Assembly (NCBI RefSeq): GCF_019331695.1
Contig: NZ_JAHBBI010000008.1
Span: 101,212 to 165,211, forward strand
Length of the DNA: 64,000 nt
DNA from: Bifidobacterium pluvialisilvae
Lineage (GTDB): Bacteria; Actinomycetota; Actinomycetes; Actinomycetales; Bifidobacteriaceae
Direction of reading: 5' to 3'
Positions 16,835-25,116 of this stretch are shown here, piece by piece. How positions within the stretch are numbered: position 1 is the first letter of the stretch; each line of letters begins with the position of its first letter. The position numbers and the translations under genes were made by a program. A model generated the notes under the pieces. The model searched no databases and was not told where the DNA came from. It saw nothing but the letters and a program-made list of their open reading frames with translations.

Positions 16835-18874
16835 TCACTCCCTGACGTACGGGGTGCCGTCCGACGTCTGGATCTGCGCCTTGTTCGGACCGCTGCCGCC
16901 GCCGGCGCTCTGCATGTACTGTTTGATTGACGGCGCCGTTGTGCCGGCGGGGTAGTAGGTGAGCGATCTGCCGGTCGACAGCTTCCACGTGCCCGACTGG
17001 TACGAGTTCGGCACGTAGGTGCCGGACCAGCCGCCGCTGCCGGTCACATCGGACTGTGTGGCGCTGCAGTCGGCGCTGATGGTCAGCTTCGGACTGCCCT
17101 GCCACATGCCGTACGTGCCGGCGATCGATGCGCAACGGGTCTTGTCGGCGGCGGCCTCGGCCTTCTTCTGCTCCTCGGCGCGCTTCTTCGCCTCTTCTTC
17201 GGCCTTCTTCTTCGCGTCGGCGGCCTGCCTGGCGCTGACCGACCTGTTGACCGCGTCCATCGCGTTCTTCACCGTGGTGTTGGCGTCGTTCATCTCCTTC
17301 GCCGCCGTGGCCGCACCCGACGACCCCGCTGCCGCGCCCGACGAACTCGACGAATCCGACGATCCGCCCGACGACGTCTTCCAACTCGAATCGTCCTTGT
17401 ATTTCTCCAGCAGTTTCGTCGCTTCGTCGATGGCCTTCTTCAACGCCGTGCGTGTGGAGTCGTCGGCCACCTTGCCGTTCGAGCTGGTCATGAGCTGCTG
17501 CGCGCTATCGGTCGTCGACTGCAACGTCGACCGCGACGTCGTCACCGTCTTGGCGGCCTGTCCGTCGTAGACCGCCTGCGTGCCGTCGTCGAGTTTCGTG
17601 GCGAGGTCGGTGCGCTTGGTGGCCGCGCGGTTCAACGTGTCGGCGTGCTGTTGGAGGATGTTCGCCTTGAGATCGGCGCTGCACGCGTTGGCGGATTTCG
17701 TGTTGTCGACGCTGCCGCCGACGTTGGTGTTGGACAGGTCTTTCAGATCGTCGATGGCCGATGGGTCGCTGACGTCGCTGGATTTGGTGGCCGTGGCCTT
17801 TACGGCCGCCTCCTTCGATTTCTTCAGCGACTGTTCGGCGTTCGTCAACGCGGTCTGCGCGTCGTTGCAGGCGGCGAGGGCTGTGTCGTGGCGACGGTTC
17901 ATGCCGAACATGACGATGCCGGCGGCCACGACCAACGCGATGACGCACATGACGGCGATGATGATGACGCGTTTGTGGTTGCCGGCGTTCGCGCCGGGAC
18001 CGTCGGGTGTTTCGGGGCCGTTGGCTCCGGCGGGGGAGATTCCTCCTGGCGGGACCGTGCCGTTGCCGCCGGGCGCGCCATCCCCGGCTGTGTCGCCGTC
18101 GTCCGGCAACGCAGGCGCTTCGTTCTCGCTTTCCATGGTGCGCGGCATCGGCACGGGGGATTCGGCTGGCATGGCCTGCGTGGGGGCGGTCGGCTGCAGC
18201 ACTTCCGTGGGCTGCAACCGTGCCGTGCCATCGACGTTGCCATTACCGTTGCCGGGCATGGGGATGGCCATCGTGGGGGCGGAGGAGGCGGGCGTCTCCG
18301 GCAGCGGGACGCCATCGGGCATGGGGGCCGCGGTTGTCGGTGCCATCGCGGTTGTTGGTGCGTCGCCGGCGTGGGCGTTGGCACCGTCGCCGGGCATGGG
18401 CGGGTTGTCGGCTTCCGCCGCGTTGATTTCCTCGCGTTCCTCGGTGCGTGCGACCAGTCGCTCCAACGGCTTGTTCTCCACGCCGGGCGTGGGGGAAACC
18501 AGCGGTCGGTTGCGCAGTCCGTTGACGCTGAGTGCGTCATGCGCGGTCGGCAGCGTGGCGGTTTCGGCGGTCCGGGCGGAGAGGACCGTGGCGTCGGGGT
18601 CCGAAGGATCGGCGGGATTGCCGGCCAGCACGGTCGTCGGCGCTTCACCGCCGTATGGGTCATGCGGTGGGAATACGGTCGTCGGCGCCGCCGTTGACGG
18701 CATCGGTATCGGCGTCGTCGGCGATGCCATCGGCGCGTTCGCCGTGCCCTGCACTGGCGTCGCGCCTTGCGTCTCCTGCGCAAACGGCGTTCCGCATTTC
18801 ATGCAGAAATTGGAGCCTTCCTTGCGTGGCGTTCCACATTTGGGGCAGAATCTCGCCGGACCGTTGCTCATCAT
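16835..18874 (-). CDS. Zinc-ribbon, single-pass membrane protein with helical ectodomain (paralogue 2)
   Basis: 679 residues from paired ATGs at 18874/18871 behind AAGAGAGA. The zinc ribbon has the same spacing as paralogue 1 (Cys10, 13, 24, 27; FCPKCG and FCMKCG). A 260-residue cytoplasmic linker rich in Pro, Ala, Thr and Gly includes many Thr-Thr and TVL motifs that could be kinase targets (inferred). The membrane helix is at about 302-324, followed by the shared NRRHDTALAACNDAQ. A helical ectodomain follows with ACSADLKANILQQHAD, a Ser/Gly hinge, a Lys/Glu-rich coiled coil and the terminal domain RCASIAGTYG, SADCSATQ and YYPAG. Four ectodomain Cys positions are shared with paralogue 1, consistent with two disulfides. 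Function unknown. Confidence 0.8.
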   Translation of the reverse strand: MMSNGPARFCPKCGTPRKEGSNFCMKCGTPFAQETQGATPVQGTANAPMASPTTPIPMPSTAAPTTVFPPHDPYGGEAPTTVLAGNPADPSDPDATVLSARTAETATLPTAHDALSVNGLRNRPLVSPTPGVENKPLERLVARTEEREEINAAEADNPPMPGDGANAHAGDAPTTAMAPTTAAPMPDGVPLPETPASSAPTMAIPMPGNGNGNVDGTARLQPTEVLQPTAPTQAMPAESPVPMPRTMESENEAPALPDDGDTAGDGAPGGNGTVPPGGISPAGANGPETPDGPGANAGNHKRVIIIAVMCVIALVVAAGIVMFGMNRRHDTALAACNDAQTALTNAEQSLKKSKEAAVKATATKSSDVSDPSAIDDLKDLSNTNVGGSVDNTKSANACSADLKANILQQHADTLNRAATKRTDLATKLDDGTQAVYDGQAAKTVTTSRSTLQSTTDSAQQLMTSSNGKVADDSTRTALKKAIDEATKLLEKYKDDSSWKTSSGGSSDSSSSSGAAAGSSGAATAAKEMNDANTTVKNAMDAVNRSVSARQAADAKKKAEEEAKKRAEEQKKAEAAADKTRCASIAGTYGMWQGSPKLTISADCSATQSDVTGSGGWSGTYVPNSYQSGTWKLSTGRSLTYYPAGTTAPSIKQYMQSAGGGSGPNKAQIQTSDGTPYVRE

Positions 18875-19013
18875 CGTCTCTCTTTCGTTGATTCGTCGCC
18901 GCACGATGGTTTTCACGCAACGTTGCCGCCGCGTGATGTCCACCATGCCAACCAACCGTCTTCGGTCGGCGTACGACATCCCTGCCTTCCAGCCTACCCG
19001 TTTGCTGCCATAT

Positions 19014-20192
19014 TCAACTGATTGGCTGCTCATCTTTCGATAGCAGCTCCTTGATGCCGAGCACATTGATGCCATGGTCGGTATATTGGCCGTCGGTGCG
19101 CATGACGACGGTTCTGTTGTCGTCGGGTATGTTCATGGCGGAACCCACGGATCGAAGGTGCTTTGCGAAGCGGTCATGATACATCCGGCCTGATTTGATT
19201 TCGATGAGGTCGGGGGTGAGCTGCGATTTTGTGCAATCAACGAGGTCTATTTCGGCTTTGCTGTCGTCTCGGTAGAAATACAATTCAGGTGTTTTGAGGG
19301 CGTTGCAGTATCGCTTGACTGTTTCGGATATGACGAGGTTCTCGACGATTTCGCCAAATAAAGGATGATTTTGCAGGTCTTGTATCGTCTCGATTCGTAA
19401 TAAGTGGCAGAGCAGTCCTGTGTCATAAAAATACAGTTTTGGTGTTTTGGTCAGTCGTTTGTTCAGATTGCCGAAGAATGGCGGCAGCCGGAATGTGACG
19501 TAGCTGGATTCGAGTATCGAAGACCAGGATTTGACCGTCCGATAAGCGACGCCGATTTCGTTCGCCATGGAGGTTTCTTTGATGAGACCGCCGACATGTT
19601 GCGCGCAAAGTCGTAGAAATGTGCGGAACGCCGTTAGATTGCGTACGTTGAGATAATCGGCGACATCGCGTTCGATATAGCTGTTGATGTAGCTTTCGAA
19701 GAAAATGCTGCGCGGAATGTGGGCGCTGTACAGCCGGGGATAACCACCGGTGAGGATGAAGTCTTCAACTGTCAGATCGGGGTTCGTGTATAGCGCTTCC
19801 TTGTAGGAAAGTGGCAGGAGCTTCAGCACTCCTACTCGGCCGGCCAAAGATTGCTTGATTTGCTTGATAAGCAGGAAATTTTGTGAGCCGGAAAGTATGA
19901 ACTGACCTGTTGCCTTGTTCTCATCTGCTACTACTTGGAGCGTGGAGAACAGTTCGGGCGCGTATTGTGCTTCGTCGATGATGAGGTGACCGGGATTATC
20001 TCGGATGAAGCTGATTGGGTCAATCTGCGCTTTGCGACGAAGTTCAGGGTCTTCGAGATTGAGGTACGAGTAGTCGGGGAATGCGTGTTGTACCAGCGTG
20101 GATTTGCCGCTTTGTCTTGGCCCGGTAACCGAGGTTATGGGAAACCAAGTGGTGGATCGCCGCACTTGTTCTGACAATATTCGTGGGATCAT
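19014..20192 (-). CDS. AAA-family ATPase with DUF4143 domain
   Basis: 392 residues starting MIPRILSEQ. The frame opens 18 nt earlier, but AAAGGAG lies between that ATG and the one at 20192, so the latter is the better start. Walker A is GPRQSGKST (24-32) and Walker B HLIIDEAQ near 85-92, with SGSQNFLL as the sensor region and LPLSYKEAL closing the ATPase part. The C-terminal half is DUF4143, with IERDVADYLNV and a LYFYRDDSKAEIDLV segment (nuclease-like D-E-K pattern). Such proteins are widespread, often mobile or variable, and of uncertain role. Base composition is more AT-rich than its neighbours, which suggests transfer. Four 23-bp repeats precede it. Confidence 0.85.
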   Translation of the reverse strand: MIPRILSEQVRRSTTWFPITSVTGPRQSGKSTLVQHAFPDYSYLNLEDPELRRKAQIDPISFIRDNPGHLIIDEAQYAPELFSTLQVVADENKATGQFILSGSQNFLLIKQIKQSLAGRVGVLKLLPLSYKEALYTNPDLTVEDFILTGGYPRLYSAHIPRSIFFESYINSYIERDVADYLNVRNLTAFRTFLRLCAQHVGGLIKETSMANEIGVAYRTVKSWSSILESSYVTFRLPPFFGNLNKRLTKTPKLYFYDTGLLCHLLRIETIQDLQNHPLFGEIVENLVISETVKRYCNALKTPELYFYRDDSKAEIDLVDCTKSQLTPDLIEIKSGRMYHDRFAKHLRSVGSAMNIPDDNRTVVMRTDGQYTDHGINVLGIKELLSKDEQPIS

Positions 20193-20206
20193 AGGAAGCT
20201 CCTTTG

Positions 20207-20298
20207 CCATAATATTGATGTAGAGAATGCCATAATATTGACATAGACTTTACCATAATATTGACATAGGCTCTGCCATAACATTGATATAAGAAAGA
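20207..20298. repeat. Four 23-bp iterons upstream of the DUF4143 ATPase
   Basis: Copies of CCATAATATTGACATAG start at 20207, 20230, 20253 and 20276, exactly 23 bp apart; the outer copies vary slightly. They are AT-rich in a GC-rich genome and reach the 5' end of the ATPase gene. On the gene's strand each reads CTATGTCAATATTATGG. They look like a regulator-binding array or multiple promoter elements. The rest of the gap to the Nudix gene (20299-20553) holds no gene I can support. Confidence 0.85.
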
Positions 20299-20553
20299 CC
20301 GAATTGTTGCAGTAGCGGGAATCGATATGATGCGATTGAGTCGACAAGGGGAGACTTCCGATTCGGCTTACTCTCGAAAATAATCATTCCCGGTTCATGT
20401 GTTTTGGGGTCGAGCCGTGTTCAACTGATATTCGCGCGATGTATTGCGTCAGATCGGCCGCGACGCCGACATATTGCGATTGGGGCCGGTATCCTGGGGA
20501 TCGGTATCGTGGTATGTCGGTTTGCCGGATTGGACGAGGAGATGCGAGGACAG

Positions 20554-21033
20554 ATGGCCGAGAATGCAACGAACGAGACGATGGCGACGGTGACAGGGGG
20601 TGTTGGCGCGAGCGCAGCCAAGGCCGCTCCGCGCAAGCAGATTCGCGTGGTCGGTGCGGCGATCGTGCGCGACGGCATGGTGATGTGCGCGCAGCGCGGC
20701 GGCGGCAAGCAGCTGAGCGGCAAATGGGAGTTCCCCGGCGGCAAGATCGAACCGCATGAGACCCCGCGTGAAGCCCTGCACCGCGAGATCGAGGAGGAAC
20801 TGCTTTGCGAGGTCGAGATCGGCGACGAGGTCTGCACCGACTCGTACGACTACGATTTCGGCACCGTCACGCTCACCGTGTTCATCTGCCACCTGCTCTC
20901 CGGTGAGCCCCGCCGCACCGAACACCAGCAGTTCCGCTGGCTCAAGCCCGCCGACATGCCGACGCTCGATTGGGCCCCGGCGGACCATAAGGCCGTAAGC
21001 ATGATCTCCGTTATGGATGTCACAAGGAAGTGA
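20554..21033 (+). CDS. Nudix hydrolase, MutT/8-oxo-dGTPase type
   Basis: 159 residues from the ATG at 20554 (GAGG 5 nt upstream); starts at 20542 and 20581 are possible. The Nudix box runs GGKIEPHETPREALHREIEEEL, with G-x5-E-x7-RE-x2-EE intact and Leu in place of the last Gly. The domain begins RVVGAAIVRDG with an AQRGGGKQLSGKWEFPGG strand typical of MutT, and ends LKPADMPTLDW. Family enzymes hydrolyse oxidised nucleoside triphosphates. It ends 6 bp before a PLD/helicase gene, so the two are almost certainly co-transcribed and may act together. Confidence 0.9.
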   Translation: MAENATNETMATVTGGVGASAAKAAPRKQIRVVGAAIVRDGMVMCAQRGGGKQLSGKWEFPGGKIEPHETPREALHREIEEELLCEVEIGDEVCTDSYDYDFGTVTLTVFICHLLSGEPRRTEHQQFRWLKPADMPTLDWAPADHKAVSMISVMDVTRK

Positions 21034-21039
21034 GCTGAT

Positions 21040-24000
21040 ATGAGCGGCGATGCACAATCGGAGCCGTTGAAGGGCACGGCATACGATTCCGATGACGAAA
21101 TCCAACGGCGATCGGCGATATCGCATGTGGATAACGCATTGACTTCGCTGGTACGGGCCGACGTGTCCTCTGGATTCATTCATGAGAACGTCGACGCTCC
21201 GGGAACATATTCCCCCAAGCTGATTGCCAATCGTCCGGGATTGACGATGAAAGATGAGCTTGGCGCCGAGCTCTCCGGTTGCGATGACTTCGATATGTCG
21301 GTCGCGTTCGTCAGCGCGGATGCCATAGGCAGTCTTCAGCAGGATTTCGATGATTGGCATGAGGCCCATGGCGGCGAGGGCAACGGTCGGATCATCACTT
21401 CCACCAAAGGGTATTTCAATAATCCGCAGGCATTTTGGGATCTGTTCAAAATCCAGCGGAGAACGGGCATTGATGTTCGTATCTGGAACGATCATGCTGG
21501 TTCCCAGACAGGCAAGGACCCCAAATTCCATCCCAAAGGATATGTGTTCACCCGTAAAACCAAAGACGGCAATCCATATTTCAACCTGTACGTCGGCAGC
21601 TCCAATCTCACGTCGTTGGCGCTCAGCGGTGTGCAGCGTGAGTGGAACCTTAAAGTCTCGTCGTTGCCGGAAGGCGAATTGGTCCGGCAGTTCCGTGAGG
21701 AACTCGACGAGCAGGTCGGCGAATCGGAGCCACTGACCGAAGAGTGGATCAGACAATATGAAGAGGACTTTAAAAAGTATGCTCCGCCCCGCCGCGAGAT
21801 TCTTGAATCCGTGGAAAACCGCGAGATCAAGCCGAATGTCATGCAGTCCGAAGCGCTTGCAAATCTACGGAAACTGCGTGATGAAGGCGAACACCGGGCG
21901 ATCATCGTCTCCGCCACCGGCACCGGCAAGACCTATCTTTCGGCGTTCGATGTGCGTCAGTATCATCCGAAACGAATGCTGTACGTAGCCCAGCAGCATC
22001 AGATTCTCAAGGCGGCTATGAAATCGTATCAACGGGTTCTTGGCTGTTCGAAAGATGAGCTTGGCCTTTTCACTGGCAACAGCAAGGAAAGCGATCGCAA
22101 GTACGTGTTCGCCACCGTCCAGACGTTGAGTCGCCCGGAAGTTCTTAAACAATTCGATTCCGACGAATTCGACTACATCCTCGTCGACGAGGTGCATCAC
22201 GCCGGTGCCGCCAGCTATCAACGTGTCATGGACCACTTCCGTGACGCCGACTTCATGCTCGGCATGACCGCCACGCCGGAACGCACCGACGGCATCAACA
22301 TCTTCGAGTTGTTCGGATACAACATCGCTTATGAAATCCGCTTGCAAAAGGCGCTTGACGAAGACATGCTGTGTCCGTTTGAATATCATGGCGTCGCCGA
22401 ATATCTCGGAGACGATGGGGAATCCATCGACGTAGCGCATGGCGCAACCACCGATGAAGCCGGCCAACTCACCTACGAAATCAGCCAGCTGGCCTCCGAA
22501 GAACGCGTCCAGTACATCATCGACAAGATCCAGCAGTATGGGCAATACCACCAGCAAATCACTGGACTGGTGTTCTGCAGCCGGCAGGAGGAGGCCGAAG
22601 CGCTTTCCGACCTGTTCAACCAACAGTACAACCAGCAGATGGAACGCAACTATCGTACGGCGGCCGTCACCAGCAGCCGGTACCCGAAACAGGAGGATCG
22701 CGAGCCGCTCATCAGGAAGCTTGAAGAAGGCGAGCTGGACTATCTGTTCACCGTCGACCTATTCAATGAGGGCGTCGACATTCCCGCACTCAATCAGATC
22801 GTGATGCTGCGTAACACACAGTCCAGCATCGTATTCACGCAGCAGCTCGGTCGAGGTCTACGCAAATTCCCGCACAAGGACCGTGTCGTCGTCATCGATT
22901 TCATCGGCAACTATGCGAACAACTATCTCATTCCGGTCGCACTGTACGGCAATACCGGCGACCGTGACATCGCCCGCAAAAACCTGCAGCGCACGTCTAT
23001 CGGATTGTCATCCATCAGCTTCGACCGGATCTCACGCGAACGCATTCTCAAATCACTGGACACCGCCGACTGGTCCGACATGAAGAAACTGACCGAACAG
23101 TATCGGCAGATTCGTTACGAGCACGGGCGCATCCCCATGCTCACGGACGTCTACGATTACGACTCATCGTTGCCGTTCACTTTGGCTGCAAAGAAGAAAA
23201 ACTACCTTGAATTCGTCCGTTCCCGGGAGCAGAGTCTCAGCCGCGGCAAGAATTCCGGAGGAGATTTCCTTGACCAACTCGAACCGGTCACCAAGACCGA
23301 GAGCGGCATACTGGACATGGCGACGTCGGCGCTGTTGCCTGGCCTGCGTCCGCACGAACTGGTGATGCTTGATGAACTATGCCGATTCCATGAGGAACGT
23401 CTGGCGGCTCGCGGGAATGACAACGCGGCCGACGCGGCGGCATGGCAGCCCGCTCCCGCCATCCGGGACTCTGACCTCGCCGAAGCCATCCGGCACCGCT
23501 TCCCTGAAGCCTACGTGACTCCGGAACAAATCGACTCCGCCCTGCACGTGCTCGACTACTCGTACTTCGACGCCAGCCGCAAACGGTTCGGCGGCACCCC
23601 GCTGGTCGAACGTGACGATGATGGCATGTGCCGTCTCACCGACGCATTCGTCGGAATGCTGTCCGAAAACCGTACGTTCCGTATCTTCTTTGCGGACACT
23701 CTGCGCGTGGGACTGCGTAACTGTCGGGATCTCTATGCCAAAGCGCGTGAAAACCGACGTCCGTTCGATCGCGGATTCATGTACGAGCAGAAGTACACGC
23801 TCGCCGATGTGATGCGACTGTGCGGCTGGCACAAGGAACTCAACGGGCAGAACGTCGGCGGGTATTTCCGTCATAAGGAAACCAACACCATGCCCATCTT
23901 CGTGAAATATGCCTCCAGCCAGTACGAGGACCGGTTCCTCAACCAGCAGGAGATGAAGTGGTTCAGCAAGAACGGACGTACACCCAATTCCCCTGAATTC

Positions 24001-24255
24001 CAATGGATGCGGGAAGGCGTCGGAAAAGAGGACGGCGAGCATTTCGTTCCGTTGTTCGTTATGCGCCGTGAGGAGGCTGCCGACAAGAAGTACTACTACG
24101 TCGGTCACGTGACCTCGCTGGAGCGTGCGGAACTCACCACCAAGCCGGATGCGAACGGCGAAAAATCCGTGAATGTCACGCTTTCCACGCTGAGGCTGGA
24201 ACGGCCGCTCGATATGGAGCTCTACCGGCACATCACCGGCCAGAGTGCAGAGTGA
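21040..24255 (+). CDS. PLD-like/superfamily 2 helicase/DUF3427 protein
   Basis: 1071 residues, ATG after AAGGAAG. A phospholipase D-like domain occupies about 60-215 and has HPKGYVF near 164 and VGSSNLTS near 187, the H-x-K...N pattern of this nuclease fold (one HKD half). The superfamily 2 helicase has Walker A SATGTGKT near 290, DEVHHAG near 383, MTATPERTDG, and motif VI QQLGRGLRKFPH near 607. The last 350 residues fit DUF3427. Such proteins are thought to act on DNA in repair or defence; none of this is proven for this family member. The Nudix gene directly upstream suggests a combined nucleotide-DNA quality role (inferred). Confidence 0.9.
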   Translation: MSGDAQSEPLKGTAYDSDDEIQRRSAISHVDNALTSLVRADVSSGFIHENVDAPGTYSPKLIANRPGLTMKDELGAELSGCDDFDMSVAFVSADAIGSLQQDFDDWHEAHGGEGNGRIITSTKGYFNNPQAFWDLFKIQRRTGIDVRIWNDHAGSQTGKDPKFHPKGYVFTRKTKDGNPYFNLYVGSSNLTSLALSGVQREWNLKVSSLPEGELVRQFREELDEQVGESEPLTEEWIRQYEEDFKKYAPPRREILESVENREIKPNVMQSEALANLRKLRDEGEHRAIIVSATGTGKTYLSAFDVRQYHPKRMLYVAQQHQILKAAMKSYQRVLGCSKDELGLFTGNSKESDRKYVFATVQTLSRPEVLKQFDSDEFDYILVDEVHHAGAASYQRVMDHFRDADFMLGMTATPERTDGINIFELFGYNIAYEIRLQKALDEDMLCPFEYHGVAEYLGDDGESIDVAHGATTDEAGQLTYEISQLASEERVQYIIDKIQQYGQYHQQITGLVFCSRQEEAEALSDLFNQQYNQQMERNYRTAAVTSSRYPKQEDREPLIRKLEEGELDYLFTVDLFNEGVDIPALNQIVMLRNTQSSIVFTQQLGRGLRKFPHKDRVVVIDFIGNYANNYLIPVALYGNTGDRDIARKNLQRTSIGLSSISFDRISRERILKSLDTADWSDMKKLTEQYRQIRYEHGRIPMLTDVYDYDSSLPFTLAAKKKNYLEFVRSREQSLSRGKNSGGDFLDQLEPVTKTESGILDMATSALLPGLRPHELVMLDELCRFHEERLAARGNDNAADAAAWQPAPAIRDSDLAEAIRHRFPEAYVTPEQIDSALHVLDYSYFDASRKRFGGTPLVERDDDGMCRLTDAFVGMLSENRTFRIFFADTLRVGLRNCRDLYAKARENRRPFDRGFMYEQKYTLADVMRLCGWHKELNGQNVGGYFRHKETNTMPIFVKYASSQYEDRFLNQQEMKWFSKNGRTPNSPEFQWMREGVGKEDGEHFVPLFVMRREEAADKKYYYVGHVTSLERAELTTKPDANGEKSVNVTLSTLRLERPLDMELYRHITGQSAE

Positions 24256-24269
24256 GCATGGCGTTTCTG

Positions 24270-24385
24270 CGAGTTGTGAGTCTTTGATTGGCGATATCGG
24301 GGTTTTCTCTGATTACGGACATTGAAATTTCAACGATCTCGAATAGGGGAAGGGCCGTTGTTCTCAAGTAAAGCCTCACAACTCG
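24270..24385. repeat. 116-bp element bounded by inverted CGAGTTGTG repeats
   Basis: CGAGTTGTGAGTCTTT at 24270 and AAAGCCTCACAACTCG ending at 24385 are inverted with one mismatch. It follows the helicase gene. A similar element with the same ends lies at 30574-30680. Confidence 0.7.
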
Positions 24386-24528
24386 ATGTTTAGGCCTTAA
24401 TTCCCTGCCAGGTTGTGGATCCTTGGCGGATCGTGGTTGCACAAGGCCGCCATGGGCCCCTGCTCCGATCATCATGAGGGTTATCTCTCGATAATTACGG
24501 TTTGCCCTTTTGAATGAAAGGATATGGG

Positions 24529-24735
24529 ATGCAGATTAATGTCAATGCGCGAATCCTGTTCGTGATGGATGACGGCACGATCCTCCACTGGCCGTGTGAT
24601 GCGGTGGAGGTGGATGCGTTATTCAATGCTGGACTTCAAATCGGAACAGCGTCGGAACTTATCACTTACCTTCACGAGCATGCAGTCAAGGCAATGTCCG
24701 TGATGACCCTCGAAAAGAAGACGACCATTATGTGA
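24529..24735 (+). CDS. Small hypothetical protein
   Basis: 68 residues starting MQINVNARILFVMDDG. The ATG at 24529 is preceded by GAAAGGA at 24517-24523; an ATG upstream overlaps that site. The protein has alternating beta-like hydrophobic residues, then a helical Ala/Glu/Leu-rich half (ASELITYLHEHAVKAMS). It has no Cys, no membrane segment and no recognised family. It lies downstream of the PLD/helicase gene in the same direction but beyond a palindromic element, so a functional link is uncertain. Confidence 0.5.
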   Translation: MQINVNARILFVMDDGTILHWPCDAVEVDALFNAGLQIGTASELITYLHEHAVKAMSVMTLEKKTTIM

Positions 24736-25116
24736 CCAATTCCGTCGTCCCTGACCCATGGTGCCAGGATACTACGGTGCACGGTGCGGATATTGCGTTG
24801 CGGCAGTCAACGTATCCTTTTCCACTTTCATCTTTCGCTCGCCATATCGAATTACTTGCGTAGCCGCCGTTACCCACCAAATTCACCGCAACGGGCGTTG
24901 TCTGCAAAGTTCACCGCAAACAAGCGCTTGCGCAGGTGGTTTTGCGGTGAATTTGGCGAACAACGAGAGTTTGCGGTGGGTTTGGCGAACGACGAAAAAT
25001 TGCGGTGGGTTTGGCGAATGAACGAGCGTAGTTACGTCATACTCGCCGATTCCACCACTCGCCAAACCCACCGATCACCAAACGCGCCCACCGGTCAGCC
25101 GCCGAATCGCGGCGGA
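24736..25116. other. Gap with three 29-bp direct repeats and inverted copies
   Basis: TTGCGGTG(A/G)(A/G)TTTGGCGAA motifs start at 24942, 24971 and 25000, exactly 29 bp apart. Inverted copies lie upstream (CCAAATTCACCGCAA at about 24878; TTCACCGCAAA at 24910) and downstream (TCGCCAAACCCACCG at about 25062). There are no unique spacers, so it is not a CRISPR array. No gene is supported here. Confidence 0.75.

Noticed and set aside
24875..25077. CRISPR-like array
   Set aside because: Repeats are contiguous with a 29-bp period and no unique spacers, and no cas gene is near.
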